Origin: Coprinopsis marcescibilis | Taxonomy: Eukaryota > Basidiomycota > Agaricomycetes > Agaricales > Psathyrellaceae | Length of the DNA stretch: 64,000 nucleotides | NCBI GenBank assembly: GCA_004369085.1 | Contig: ML210218.1 | Location: 62,001-126,000, forward strand | Direction: 5' to 3' | Shown here: positions 25,772 through 37,010 of the stretch, in pieces | Layout: the number at the start of each line of letters is the position of its first letter | Numbering within the stretch: position 1 is the first letter of the stretch | Program-made: the position numbers and the translations under genes | Notes under the pieces: model-generated | What the model was told of the DNA's origin: nothing | Database searches by the model: none | Seen by the model: only the letters and a program-made list of their open reading frames with translations

Positions 25772-26999
25772 CTACACAGAAGGCGCTTTGTTATGCATGA
25801 TATCACCTTCGAAACGAGGTTGCGACTCGGTGAGAATTGACCCTTCTTGATGATGTGTCCCTCCAGAAGCAAATCCTATTGGCCGCGAAAATTCCATGGT
25901 ATCGTGTGCACTCAACCACGATCTTCCCGTTGTCACTCTGAAGATAATCATCTGAGGAGAGATAGCCTAGGAGACCGGAACCGTTTGCATCAGAAGATTC
26001 GAGCACAGGTGCAGAAACTCACTATGAATGCATAGTAAAACAGCGCAAAAGTCGAATGCGCAGGTATCGTGTTGACGTTTGGGATGATATACAAACCAAT
26101 CCTGGCAAAGTTGACAGCAGCAAACAAAATCCCAGACACCGTTAAGGGCATTGCTGATTCGATGAGGATGTAGGTCACATCGGTATAGATTCGATACGAG
26201 TTTAACGGGAGTGTGTTCGAAACTTGCTTCCGAGCTTTCAGGAGGCGGTGTACAATGAGAGCAGTTACAGCTACGTTTGTCGCAACGCTGAATCCGACGC
26301 TAGCACCTTCCACAGCCACAATGGTGTGATGAATGGAATCGCTTTTATTAATAGCAAGAACGTTCTGAGCAATGCTCAGAGCTGAAGAAGAAACGAGCGT
26401 TAGTAAGGCATCCGCAAAGTCTTTGCGCCCTACCTACCAATTGTTCCAAAGTAGGTGAATGCAGGAAATAATACCAGCCACCTGCAGTTGAATAGCAAGA
26501 TATAGCATCTGTAAAGCTAGCGAAACCAATAATAAGAGAGAGCACTGGTGTCTTTAGGATGACTACGCGTACCAACAATCCATCCCCGAGAATTAGGAGC
26601 AAGGTAACACATGCTCTGCTGAGGTGTCCTCTCCAATCCGGGTATGATTTCCAGATGGCAAGAACGTCAGCTCCGTTGGATGCCTTGAGAAGAAAGTCGA
26701 AGGGCCAGGTGATGTCCAGACTAGCGATGAATGTGTAGAGCGCAAATATTGTAACGCTTACGGCGATGTAAGGTCCTCGTCCTTTCCTTGTGTCTGCCGG
26801 GGCTTCAAAGAAGACAGAAAGAGAGTACAAGGCCATAAAGCACTGCACACCTGTGTCAAAGTCAGTCAGTAAGAGATCATTCAGAACACAGAATCAGCTC
26901 ACCTGCAGCAAAGACTGAAATCACCAAGTTGGAATATACACTTTTTGCAACCAACATCCCATAGTATTCCACGAAGTCTTTCGAAAGAGGCGAAGACAT
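25772..26999 (-). CDS. TGRSW-tail multi-pass membrane protein, copy 3
   Basis: The start at 26999 gives MSSPLSKDFVEYYGMLVAK. Exon 1 ends VFAAG; after a GT-AG intron exon 2 reads VQCFMALYSLSVFFEAPADT, with a basic loop (RKGRGPY) and the GDGLLV end. Middle exons contain EGASVGFSVATNVAVTALIV, a cytoplasmic loop HRLLKARKQVSNTLP, and YILIESAMPLTVSGILF. The last exon reads AISPQMIIFRVTTGRSW, then only 11 residues to RPIGFASG, and stops at 25772. That is the shortest spacing between the two tail motifs in the family. A TATATT-like element lies about 70 nt upstream of the start. It lies about 0.8 kb from copy 4, in the same orientation. Confidence 0.86.
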
Positions 27000-27792
27000 T
27001 TTGGAGTATCCGCCGTACGTGCAGTCAGTTTAGGTCGAATGAGAGGCCAGCCTTCGCCACTTCATGTCTAATATAGCCCTCGCCCTTCTTCAAGCTTCCA
27101 AGAGCCTATCAGCTAATCTGGGGAAAATGAGATGGCTAACATACAAATGACATTGCCAGTCGAAAAGCCACCTCCTTATGGACACATCCCGTTAATATTG
27201 GCAAGGATCGAGCTCCTTGAAATTCGGTACTCGATGCATATCATGGAATATGTTATAGCTGGGGATTAAATGTGCCGAAGGCAATGCTTCGTGGGATTGG
27301 GGATATGATAACGCCTCGAGCTATGGAAATGCAACATGCTCGTCCTCACCCGCAGCGGAGACAGTCCTTGTACTAGTATGATATCTATCACAACACATGA
27401 GATGAGACTCCAGTTTAATACACGCACTTAACGGTTGGTGAACATCCGACCTTGTTTGGGCACATGAGTTCGGGAATAGAAGGGCTACCAAAACGGGTTG
27501 TCTGGTACTATGTAGCTCGAGCCGCCAACGAGGGAGCTCAAGTCCGAGTAACTGTGGCGTCGCCCGGAATATCGCGCGAGATAACAGCGAATGACGGTGA
27601 CAGTGGAAGCGGAAGCGAAGTCATCATGATGCCGCAGGATTTGATTCAAGTTCCGATGTTCTTATAGTTAAGTCGAGCTACCCGGATCAGCGCCGCCGGC
27701 TAGGAGGACAAGTACAAAGGGAAGAATTTCAGCATGCCATTGGAGGGCAAACAAGTACAGGTGTGAGTAGTTGTGTATGGCACAAGTCATAT
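27000..27792. other. intergenic between copies 3 and 4
   Basis: No supported gene. It contains the copy 3 promoter and the 3' flank of copy 4. A plus-strand frame of 71 codons at 27452 has no family match I can recognise. Confidence 0.45.
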
Positions 27793-29100
27793 CTAAACAT
27801 TCTCCCTGATTCCTGGAAGACGTGTAGATTGGCTGACTTGAGGAGAGTCCATGCCACTGATTGATTGCGTTCCAATCACGAATGATTGGTCGTCCTTGGA
27901 TTCCTTTGCAAAAACAATCGGACGCGAGGACGACTCAGGTCGGCTCGATTCCGATGCATTTGACCACGACCTTCCAGTCGTCACCCTGAATATAATCATT
28001 TGTGGAGAGATGGCCTGGGGTAGCAAATCGGTAAGCCCAAGAGAGCTGAAGGTTCAAAGACAAGCACTTACCATGAATGCATAGTAGAGGGTTGCGAAGA
28101 TTCCACTAGCCGTTATCAGCCTTCCAGTCTCCTCTAGAGTAAGAAACACTGCCGGCGGACGGGCAAAAAGGACAGTAAGGGAAACAGTGCTGTGGCCCAA
28201 ACCTGACAGCGTAAGAGGTACGGCTGACTCGACGAGAATCTGCGCAACACCATGATAAACTCGCATGGAGTCAGAAGGAAGGGCTTCTTTAAGCTGTTTC
28301 TGAGCCTTGAGAAGCCGGTATGTGATGGAAGCAGTGATTGATACGTTCGTCACAACGGTAAAACCGGAAGAAGTAGCCTCCACCGCTGTCAGGAACGGTC
28401 CAGGCTTGTCTGTGGTGTACTGTGCGATCTCGGAAGCTTTACGTTGGTGAAGAAACAACTTGGTGAAATGAACTTTGTTACAACTTCACAAATTAACGTA
28501 CCGATCATTCCAAGGTAGCTAAGCCCCGGGATAGCAACCAACCATCTCCGCCCCGTCATTAATATGTAGCAGCGGTAAAGCTACAAGTAGGCAGCCGATG
28601 TGAGCGGGAAGCCGGGTGAAGCATATCCGAGTCAAGGTTCAACAACTTACCAAAAGTCCGTCTCCAATAAGGAACACCAAGCTATTACATGCCATCCCTA
28701 CATACTCGATTGGGACCCGTTGTCTGTCTTTTTCCTTGAAAGTAAACCAATCGAGACCGTTCGAGACTTGGAGTAACGTTTTGTACTCTTGGGACACTTT
28801 GATAGTGGCTGCCAAGGTGAACAAAATGAAAATGACCAAGCTCGCAACGATATAAGGTAGCCGCCTTCTTCTCGTCTCTCGTGAGGTCTCCAGGAATCGA
28901 GAAAGTCCGTAGAGACACATAAAGCACTGTATACCTAGAGAGTATTGGATCCAAAATAAAAAAAGATGAGCATTGATCAGAGCTATAAAGGAGTAAAGAG
29001 CGAACAACTCGCCAGATGCGAAGAGAAGGACAATTGCATGGCTGAAAGTTACGTCAATGGCGGTCATGCCCAACCGCTCAATCTGGTCGGGTGAGCTCAT
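27793..29100 (-). CDS. TGRSW-tail multi-pass membrane protein, copy 4
   Basis: The start at 29100 gives MSSPDQIERLGMTAIDVTF. The first intron (29012-28935, 78 nt) has a GCGAGT donor, so it is GC-AG. It contains no stop and is a multiple of three, so retention would add 26 hydrophobic residues; other copies have an intron here with a GT donor. Exon 2 is IQCFMCLYGLSRFLETSRET, with a very basic loop RRRRLPY and the end GDGLLV. Later exons carry SSGFTVVTNVSITASITYRL, LKAQKQLKEALPSDS and AQILVESAVPLTLSGLG. The last exon has AISPQMIIFRVTTGRSW followed by RPIVFAKES, and stops at 27793. A TATAAAGG element sits 73-80 nt upstream of the start. It resembles copy 6 most closely by eye. Confidence 0.86.
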
Positions 29101-30434
29101 TTTTTCTCTGATATCGACTATGGATGGAGGATGGAGCAGGAAGAGATAAGGTACCTTTGTAAAACACATTCGCCTTTATATGTTACCTCGGCTACCCAGC
29201 TCTCCTGTATGTGACCAATGTAGGACATGATGCAGTCTGCTGAAACTACAAAGAAGCTCCAGTAATTTGAGGCACAGTGAGAATGCTCACCTGCGGTGTT
29301 CATCACCGCCCGCATAGCGACCTCTAGGCACTTGTAGCTTGTTATCCGGTTCACGCCCGTACATGGGTCTAGGGCCGCAGCTCCACATCCCCTTTAAACC
29401 ACGATCAACCGGGAATCATGAAGACTTGAAACATTGCGCTTGCATCGGTCTATGCTATTTCTCGAGACGCTGATGGGGTATGTCAAATTTTCGATATACA
29501 AAGTAATTTTCGCTCAAATACCGCAAGGCTACGCCTTCGTTAAACTTCTCGGTGACAGGGTCAAAACTTCTGCTGTTCTGATCCTGCCTCTCAGCCCCTG
29601 AGTTCCGCAACCAACAGTTGGGGCTATGCTTGGAAGCTGGCTCATTGATACTAGATTGGCGAACTATCCGAATCAGAATCCCGATAATTCCACGAAGGTG
29701 CATAGCCGCAAACTATCCTGTTGATGATGCCCAGTGGATTTGGAGATTAGGGTCTGGTGACCGGGGACTGACGAGACACGACACGGACGGAGCTCCCTGT
29801 CAATAGTCCAAAAAAGGTCTGCAGTGGACTTCTTAAACTCTCATTTCCACATTATGTGCTCCAACGATTGGTACGCTGTGTTGAGCCGATCGTTCCGACT
29901 GAGCATCCCACTACTACACGTGTTAAAATCAGTGATACCACTAACCTAGAACAGATCGCTAAGTCCGGGTTAGGACCAGCTTAAAGTCTGCTATAACAAC
30001 CAGTAGGCGAAGATATACCTGTAATCTCTCGGAAGTCTGAAGTTTGGACTAATTAGGCGCCATGGGCGTCATATCAGATTTGTCATGATTGAAGGTTCTA
30101 TAATTGGCACCAAACAACGCAACAACGCTACAGGATTGGGCGAAGTGGACTTATCTGAAGGCCACAACACTCGAGGTCGGAATAATCGATACCGCTGTCA
30201 GATTTATCACGTGTAGCACGTAAAAGGCACTTGTGACTCCAAGTCGAACCGTTTCTAACCTCCGACCATGCTCTCTAACTCTGACACTAAGAATATCCCC
30301 TTGACCATTCAGTTCTCCTTCCAAGCTTCACACGAGTGATTTAGTTGAGAAGTAGATAACGTCCGAGTTCCATGAGATTATAACTGGTATGAGGAACAGG
30401 TCGAGGATAGGGAACCTCTACGGGGAGCACCATT
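29101..30434. other. 1.3-kb intergenic between copies 4 and 5
   Basis: No reading frame resembles any family in the window. Short open frames on both strands lack splice structure. The left end carries the copy 4 promoter. Confidence 0.45.
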
Positions 30435-31757
30435 TCAGCACTTCTCTCCATGTTGACTACCTCTGGAGCTTGAGGCTGAGGGCAATGGATCTTCCGAAGG
30501 CTCCTGGAGTCGAACATCGCCCCGTGCGTCCATATCCGAATCTCTCGACTCCTGATCTCGTAAACCGCTGGCGAAGGCAAGAGAGTGTGTAAAGTTGGGC
30601 CTAGTTAGATCCTCCGCCGTGCTAGGGTGTTTGGTCCACGATCTCCCAGTCGTTACTCTGAAGAGGATCATCTGTGGAGATAGTGCCTGGTCGTGTATGC
30701 TCATCGATGTGCTCCTGCAATTGTATAGGTAATGGGCTTACCAAAAATACGTAGTGAATAGTACCGACAGTGCTGCTCGTTACCCCAAGTCTGACGGACC
30801 AATGCGGGCATCCCACAATCCCCATGGGTCGTAAAATGGCTAAGGATAGAGCGGCATAAAGTAATCCAGAAACCGCGAGTGGAACAGCCGACTCTATAAG
30901 GATGCTTGTGACTCTGTTGTATACGCGGAAGGTTTTGCCAGGGAGAATAGCCGTGAAGCTTTTCTGCGATTTGATAAGGTGGTAGGTAATGATCGTGGTG
31001 ATGAATATGTTGGTAACAGCTCCCAAGCAAACGGAGGCGATGACTGCCGAGAGTTCTATATCGGAGTTCTGGGATGTAAATTGGATAATCACAGATGCTT
31101 GAAAGGAGGGGAATAGCGTTAGATCAAACAGTCCTAATTTTCAACACTTCAACATTGCGAACAGACATACCTATGGTGCCAAGGAAGGTAAACGCAGGGG
31201 GTACTACAAGCCACCATTTTGAAGTATCATTTAGGATGATGTAGCAACGGTAAAGCTATAAAATGCGAATCAGTAACGTCAAACGATCAACTCAATTCTC
31301 AATCGGAACATGGACTTACCAGAAGCCCGTCTCCGATCGTAAGGAGCGCGCCGTAGCACGTCATTGTAACATAATCGAACCAGACATTGTCGGCTTCAAT
31401 GGTAAGGATATATTCCAGGCCATTCGACACATGCAGCGTGGTTTCGAAGTTTTGGTGCACCTTGACCGCCGCTGCCAAGGTAAAGATACCAAATATCAAG
31501 AAGCTGAGGGCGATACAGAACACTCGGCCCCGTCTCACGTCCTTTGGGCTTTCCAAGAACCGAGAGAAGCCATAGCATGATAGAAAGGTTTGTACACCTG
31601 TCATAGTGGGCGAATTGCGAGTAAGAGATGCGACCCAAGACTTAGAAGAAGGCAAAAGAGACGCACCAGCAGCCCATATAAGGATAATGGAATGTGAGAA
31701 CTTGGCTCTCAGATTCGTGGAGCCTAGAAACTCATAATCCTCAATCGAGCAGTTCAT
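30435..31757 (-). CDS. TGRSW-tail multi-pass membrane protein, copy 5
   Basis: The start at 31757 gives MNCSIEDYEFLGSTNLRAK and exon 1 ends IWAAG. Exon 2 differs from the consensus: VQTFLSCYGFSRFLESPKDV, with the Cys-Phe-Met-Cys block lost but SRFLESP kept; it ends IGDGLLV. The next exon gives CYIILNDTSKWWLVVPPAFT. Exon 4 has LGAVTNIFITTIITYHLIKS and ILIESAVPLAVSGLLYAALS. The last exon reads ALSPQMILFRVTTGRSW, two conservative changes from consensus, then HSLAFASG and a serine-rich tail ending at 30435. A CATAAAAT element lies 55-62 nt upstream. The motif changes suggest faster divergence than copies 4, 6 and 8, but no disabling break is seen. Confidence 0.84.
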
Positions 31758-32765
31758 TTCTGGGGAGGTGGAAGGCCAGGTGTGGCGTTGAGACTCGTGT
31801 AGCTAGCTAGAATTTTATGTGCTGCCAGCAAAATCCCAGAAAGGCCGCGATCAGACTCCAGAGGCCCTCTGAGTCTCGGGTCGTTACTTTGTTTTGATGG
31901 AGCCTGGAGCTGGAGCATTTACTAGCAACGTATCAACATCGCCCTATCATTTTTATATACTCCTGAATTCTCAGCGCCTGATATACAGGGCAATGCTCGA
32001 GACCTGATTTGGCCATGGAACTTCCGAGTCGCCCGTTACTCCTCACATTGTGATTACCTCTTTTACAGAACACACTGACACAATCATATCAGTCTTCACG
32101 AAGATCGCCCGACGGAGTCAAGATATTGTTTGGGCGCCTGTTCCCAGTTATCTAACACCAAACGTACCGGATGCAAGACAAGCTTACTGCGCTTAGACTG
32201 TGTTGTACCAGAGCCACGAGCAATGGTGCATGAGTTTCGCCAGTGGTCATGAAAGGGCCGAGTCAGTCAAGACGTTAGCATCGCACTATAAGACTGCGCA
32301 CTGTCGATTGCCCGCAATCACGGCCAAATTGAACAGGACGTCGTTATGTCACAAATCACTGTCAGATCAACAGAGCTTCTGGTTTCCATGTAGCCAGCGG
32401 GGTATCATGGAATAGACGAAACGTCAGACCTGAGGGGACACCGGGGAACATTGAAGGTGAGATTTGAAAGGGGCTCGCCGTCCGTTATAACTGTCTCGAT
32501 GCCACCATCGCTGTACACTTTCGGGACCAGAATGACCAGAGATGGACCAGCTGTACCTACCAACATAATTCCATTGATTGCGACACGATATAATTACAAA
32601 TGAATGGGTTATTAGAACGGAATAAGTTCGAGGATCGCGGTGATTCAGACCAAACGTAAACGAATGGAAGAAACGGAAAAAGTCGAAAATAAGGATAAAA
32701 AGGTACCCAACCAAAAATAAGGAGATCCATCACCAAGCCCACACTCGCACCCCTTGCACACATCA
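31758..32765. other. intergenic between copy 5 and CENP-C
   Basis: It holds the copy 5 promoter and the 3' flank of CENP-C. A 96-codon minus-strand frame at 32424-32714 shows no recognisable domain. Confidence 0.45.
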
Positions 32766-34892
32766 TTACGCCTTGGCCTTGGCTTTCGATGCGGCTCTTG
32801 GTTTAGGCGTGACGTCCCCATTCACTTGCTCTGAGTCAATAGCCGATGTGGCTCTCTCCTCCGCCGCTCTTTCCCTGGCCACCGGCCCAGCACTGCTCGA
32901 TCTTCTTGCTTTCCTCTTCTGTTGGTTATTGATCGCCACAGCTCTCTCCTCATCATCGTTCATCATCTTCCGTGCCTGTGTGAAGAACAGCTTGGCATCT
33001 CGATGCGAAATGTTCTCAATGAAGTATGTGTTGCCTGTGACGAGTTTAGGTTAGGTATAGTGTAGTAGGTCGATACAGAAACGAGAATTAAGCAGGGATA
33101 ACTCACCTCGAGGGACCATGAACATGCCTCCAGGCGCAAGAACGAGCGATGTGTCATGAATCTTCAGATTCACCGCCCCTTCTATAACGTAGAAAATCTG
33201 CGGAAGTGAGGTCAGTACAGGGATCCTTTATCACCTGCTATGATGTAAACGCACATATGTATTATCCTTCGTTCCTTTACTAGGTTTTCTGCATTTGGGC
33301 GGAATGACAAGCTGCCCTGCAGCAATAAAATCCGTATCCCAAAGGATTTTCTCGTAGGCCCAATCACCATTTGGCACCTTCTTTGGATTGACCATCTGCG
33401 CCGTCCATGCGATACCTAAATCCCAAAGTCTGTCAATAAACCAACGTCCATAACAACAGCTGCGAAGAGCAAGACGCCGCTAAGAGAGAAACACGCACGC
33501 TTATCAACCTCAGCCGATGTCCTGTAATCCAAAACCTTGGCGTTTGGCACTGTTGCATCATCCCATCCATCCTCCGGATCACCAGCCGCATCCTGTTGGA
33601 CCGCTTGTGGTTGTACAGTCCGACTACGGCTCCTGCCACGTTTTCGTTTGTTCGCTAGATGCAGGGGCTCTTCCTTTGGTATCCGAACGATTTCCCGGAT
33701 GTGAGGTACAAGAACTGTCTGGTTGTATTCGGGCTTGCCATATACGTATCGCTCACCACGCCACCACTCGAGAGGGGCATGATGTGCGCGTGAGCTGCGT
33801 CGTACGCCCTCCCGCGAATCTAAAGATGATTAGTTCGATGAGCCAAGAGGGGGTGGGGGAGGCATCCCGACGTACCTCGATTCTCCTTCTTATTTATGCT
33901 TTGTGTCTTCGTTCGCACAGGCCGCGTTTCCTGGACTTTGATTTTCTTCCGCTGGGGTGGTTCGGGTACTTCGTCTTCAGCCCCGTCGTCGCTAGGCGGC
34001 GCGTTATCGAGCTCGTTCAACTCGCGCGCAATGTCATCTTCCACGTCCTCATCGTCATAATGATCTTGCTGGCGAGCTTTCCCTTTGCCCTTCTGCTTCT
34101 TGGATATCGGTTCAGGCTCTTCGTCGTCATCGTCATCATCATCCTGGTCAAGATGCGTGAAACTCGTCCTTCTAGGATTCGCGTCGTTGCTATCCGGCGG
34201 AGGACTATCATCGTAGTTGTTGCCCATGTCGATGTCATCGTCAAAGCCCAAGTTCCCTCCCCCACCTCCACTATCACCGTCCATGCCACCGCTGTCTTCT
34301 TCGTATTGTTCATGAGGCTCCGAACTTGGCTCGCGTTCTTCGTGAATAACAGAACGTCGGAGCTTCGAGGGACCTGGACCTGTCTGTCGCATACTCCGTG
34401 AATGGGGGGAGGGGATCTTATCGAAATCCACGCTCGAAGTTCGTGCCACTGGCCGTGAATTTGACCGTCCATTTGTCGGGGTCGTGGGTGGCCGCACACT
34501 AGCCAAATTCTGCACCGGACCTATGACCCCCGATTCATCTGGTCAATACAAAGTTCAAAGAATGAGTACACATGAGTATACGCACTATCCAGCTGCATAG
34601 ACATCTCGCCAAACTCGTCTTCATCATCATCGTATTCGTCCTCGTCTTCCTCATCGTCATCATCATACTCCTCCCTCACCACCTTTTTCTTTGGTTTTGG
34701 CGGAGCCCTCCCATCCGCCTGGCGTATCAGCTCCCCAAACGGTTCAAACCCGTCCGACTTTCGCTCCACATGCGCGACAGCAATACCAGTTTTCTTGCCG
34801 ACATTGGGGTTGTCGCCACGGTACGGGATATGCGCCTTGGGTGGGCCACGGCGGCCTACGCCAACACTGCTCTTCCTAGCTGAGGTTGGCAT
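32766..34892 (-). CDS. MIF2: kinetochore protein CENP-C / Mif2
   Basis: This inner kinetochore protein links CENP-A nucleosomes to the outer kinetochore. The start at 34892 gives MPTSARKSSVGVGRRGPP, and the first exon contains GVGRRGPPKAHIPYRGDNP, a typical fungal Mif2 N-terminus. An extended acidic disordered region follows in two exons. The diagnostic CENP-C motif (about 33744-33812) reads GVRRSSRAHHAPLEWWRGER then YVYG; its arginines and tryptophan pair contact the CENP-A tail and the H2A/H2B acidic patch in the family. The C-terminal cupin dimerisation domain follows across several exons: GDWAYEKILWDTDFIAAGQL, TYIFYVIEGAVNLKIHDTSL, LAPGGMFMVPRGNTYFIENI. A lysine-rich tail (KPRAASKAKAKA) ends at 32766. 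The two His after SSRA, where other fungi often have Arg or Lys, are slightly unusual. The gene is intact, with about five introns. Confidence 0.94.
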
Positions 34893-35116
34893 ATTCTGTA
34901 TTGCGGGTAGCTTCGTCGACGCTGTAGTTGAGATGTTGCCTTCTTAGTCGTCGTCGTCGTCGTCGTTGCGGCCAACGGGAACGGGCTAATGGCTCTTGCT
35001 TGGGAGGAACAAGGCCAAGCTCTCGTGGGAAAGCGCCAAACAGAGTCACGGAATTTGCATTCCACGCGACGCGCCGTATTTGGCCTTGTTTTATTTTACA
35101 TCTTCCACTCCGTCGC
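34893..35116. promoter_or_regulatory. divergent promoter CENP-C / SLM3
   Basis: 224 bp separate the two start codons. A GTC/CGT trinucleotide run occupies 34947-34963, about 60 bp upstream of the CENP-C start. No other site is evident. Confidence 0.45.
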
Positions 35117-36651
35117 ATGTCTCTTGGGCGGTTGGCGGCTAGGAGCCCATGTCGGAGGGCCTTAAACGCATACTTTGCACAGGGGTATGGAACAATTAGC
35201 GCAACTTCGCCAAAAAGAGGAGAGAAAGGCGAGCACTGAGTGTTAAATGAGTGTAGTGGTGAGGACTGACCCCGTTCTCAGTGGTTGTGGGGATGTCTGG
35301 CGGAGTAGATTCCTCTGTGGCAGCCCTGCTGTTGTCGAAGCAGGACTTTGACCTCTCTGCTGTCTTTATGCGCAACTGGGATACCAGGGACGAGTCTGGA
35401 ACGGACAAGGGGTGTGAATGGGAAAAGGATTGGGAGGATGTGCAGTTGGTCTGCAAGAAATTGGACATTTCATGTACAATGGTACGTTTTCATGATCAGA
35501 CATATTATGTACTAACACAGTTCCATAGCTTGACTTGTCTAAAGAGTATTGGAATAGAGTTTTTGAGCCTTCACTCAGATCCTGGGAGTCAGGGACGACA
35601 CCAAACACAGATGTCTGGTGTAATCGGTATGTTCCCTAATCACCAGTCCCTCACATATTGACCTACACAGATAACCAAGAGAAATCAAATTCGGGGCGCT
35701 TCTTGAAACGATCTCAAGCTCCTCCGGTCAAAAGCCCTGGTTTGCAACAGGACACTACGCCAGCAAGTCCTGGTGCCCAACCTCCAATCGACCCAAGTTA
35801 ATCCGGCCTACCGATAGCCATAAGGACCAAACGTACTACCTTTCATCTATCAGCGAACAGGGTCTCCAACGGGCCCTTTTCCCCATCAGCCACCTAACCA
35901 AACCCCAACTGAGAGACCTCGCTCGCGAACACGGGTTACACACCGCTGAGCGGCCGGACAGTGTAGGAATCTGCTTTGTCGGTGAAAAAGCCAAGTTCCG
36001 CAACTTTCTGTGTATGCTTCTTCCCTTTTTATGCATATCCCGCTGATTTCAGAGGTAACTGGTATAGCGGAATACATCCCACCAAGTAACGGGTCAATAA
36101 TCGATGACACATCCGGGAAGACCATCGGCATCCACCAAGGACTGTGGAATTACACCATCGGTCAATCTGCCCGTCTCCCTGGCATGCCAGTCAAAATGGC
36201 TGTAGCGCGCAAAGATATGACTACCAATACCCTCTACGTAGTTCCCGGAATGTATGTATAAGACCAGATCGCGTTGCGACTTTGTTTGCTCACATGCATT
36301 CCTTCACAGGAACCACGAAGCCCTTCGCACAAGCACAATCCACGTCCCCGACTTTTCGTGGATTTGGAAGGACACAGTGCCTCCCGAAATCGACACTGAA
36401 CAGGGATTCCGGGCATCCGTCATGCATCGGTATAGGATGAAAGCCTCTCCATGTAACGTTAAACGGTTAGCAAATCCCCTAACAGATTGCGCTGTATTCT
36501 TTCTAATGTCTTGGTGGCTGCCAGGGCGGATACCGGAGGCATTCTGATACATTGCGACAACCCTGAAAACGCGGTTACACCTGGACAGGTTGCTGCTCTG
36601 TACGATGGAGACTGGTGCCTCGGCTGTGGCATCATCAGCGACTCTTTCTGA
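35117..36651 (+). CDS. SLM3: mitochondrial tRNA 2-thiouridylase (MnmA/Trmu type)
   Basis: This ATP-dependent enzyme thiolates U34 of mitochondrial tRNAs for Lys, Glu and Gln. I place the start at 35117: MSLGRLAARSPCRRALNAYF is Arg-rich with no acidic residue, an excellent mitochondrial presequence. This needs a 53-nt intron at 35229-35281 with a GC donor (GCGAGC) and CTCAG acceptor, giving KRGEK-VVVGMSGGVDSSVAAL, the PP-loop. Later landmarks are FMRNWDTRDESGTDKGCEWE, EYWNRVFEPSLRSWESGTTP with NTDVWCN (catalytic Cys; NPD is usual, here NTD), and REIKFGALL. Next come WFATGHYASKSW, DQTYYLSSI and RPDSVGICFVGE (second Cys), then HQGLWNYTIGQSARLPGM. The C-terminal barrel ends with TPGQVAALYDGDWCLGCGII and a stop at 36651. 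It is complete and about 400 residues long. Confidence 0.92.
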
Positions 36652-37010
36652 TCTCCGCATCATAATATTTATTTGCCAAGGCCGAATTGACGACATATAA
36701 GACACATCTAAACTCCTACTAATCGCAACTTACACCCCAGCTTACCCTTGCGTATCATATATAGCATCCCACGAGGAACCTACCTGTGGCCTGTCGGCCT
36801 TTTCCTGTTTGAATTCATAGATCCAGGATATATTCAAGATTTATGTCCGAAACCTTTAGTGTTGGTGAATGTTTCATTGTCCCAGAACAGACCTCGGACG
36901 AATAACGAAGGGTATGGGATTTTGATTCCACTGTGACAGAAGTAAACAATTTCTTTACTGTACATTAATTTCGAAAGGCTGTCAAGAGTCCAATCAAAAT
37001 TGCAAATCTC
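36652..37010. other. convergent intergenic, SLM3 and copy 6
   Basis: 3' flanks of two convergent genes. No feature recognised. Confidence 0.5.

Noticed and set aside
33517..34401. Plus-strand open frame of 294 codons
   Set aside because: It is antisense to CENP-C exons carrying the diagnostic motif; it arises from the biased codon use of the acidic region on the other strand.
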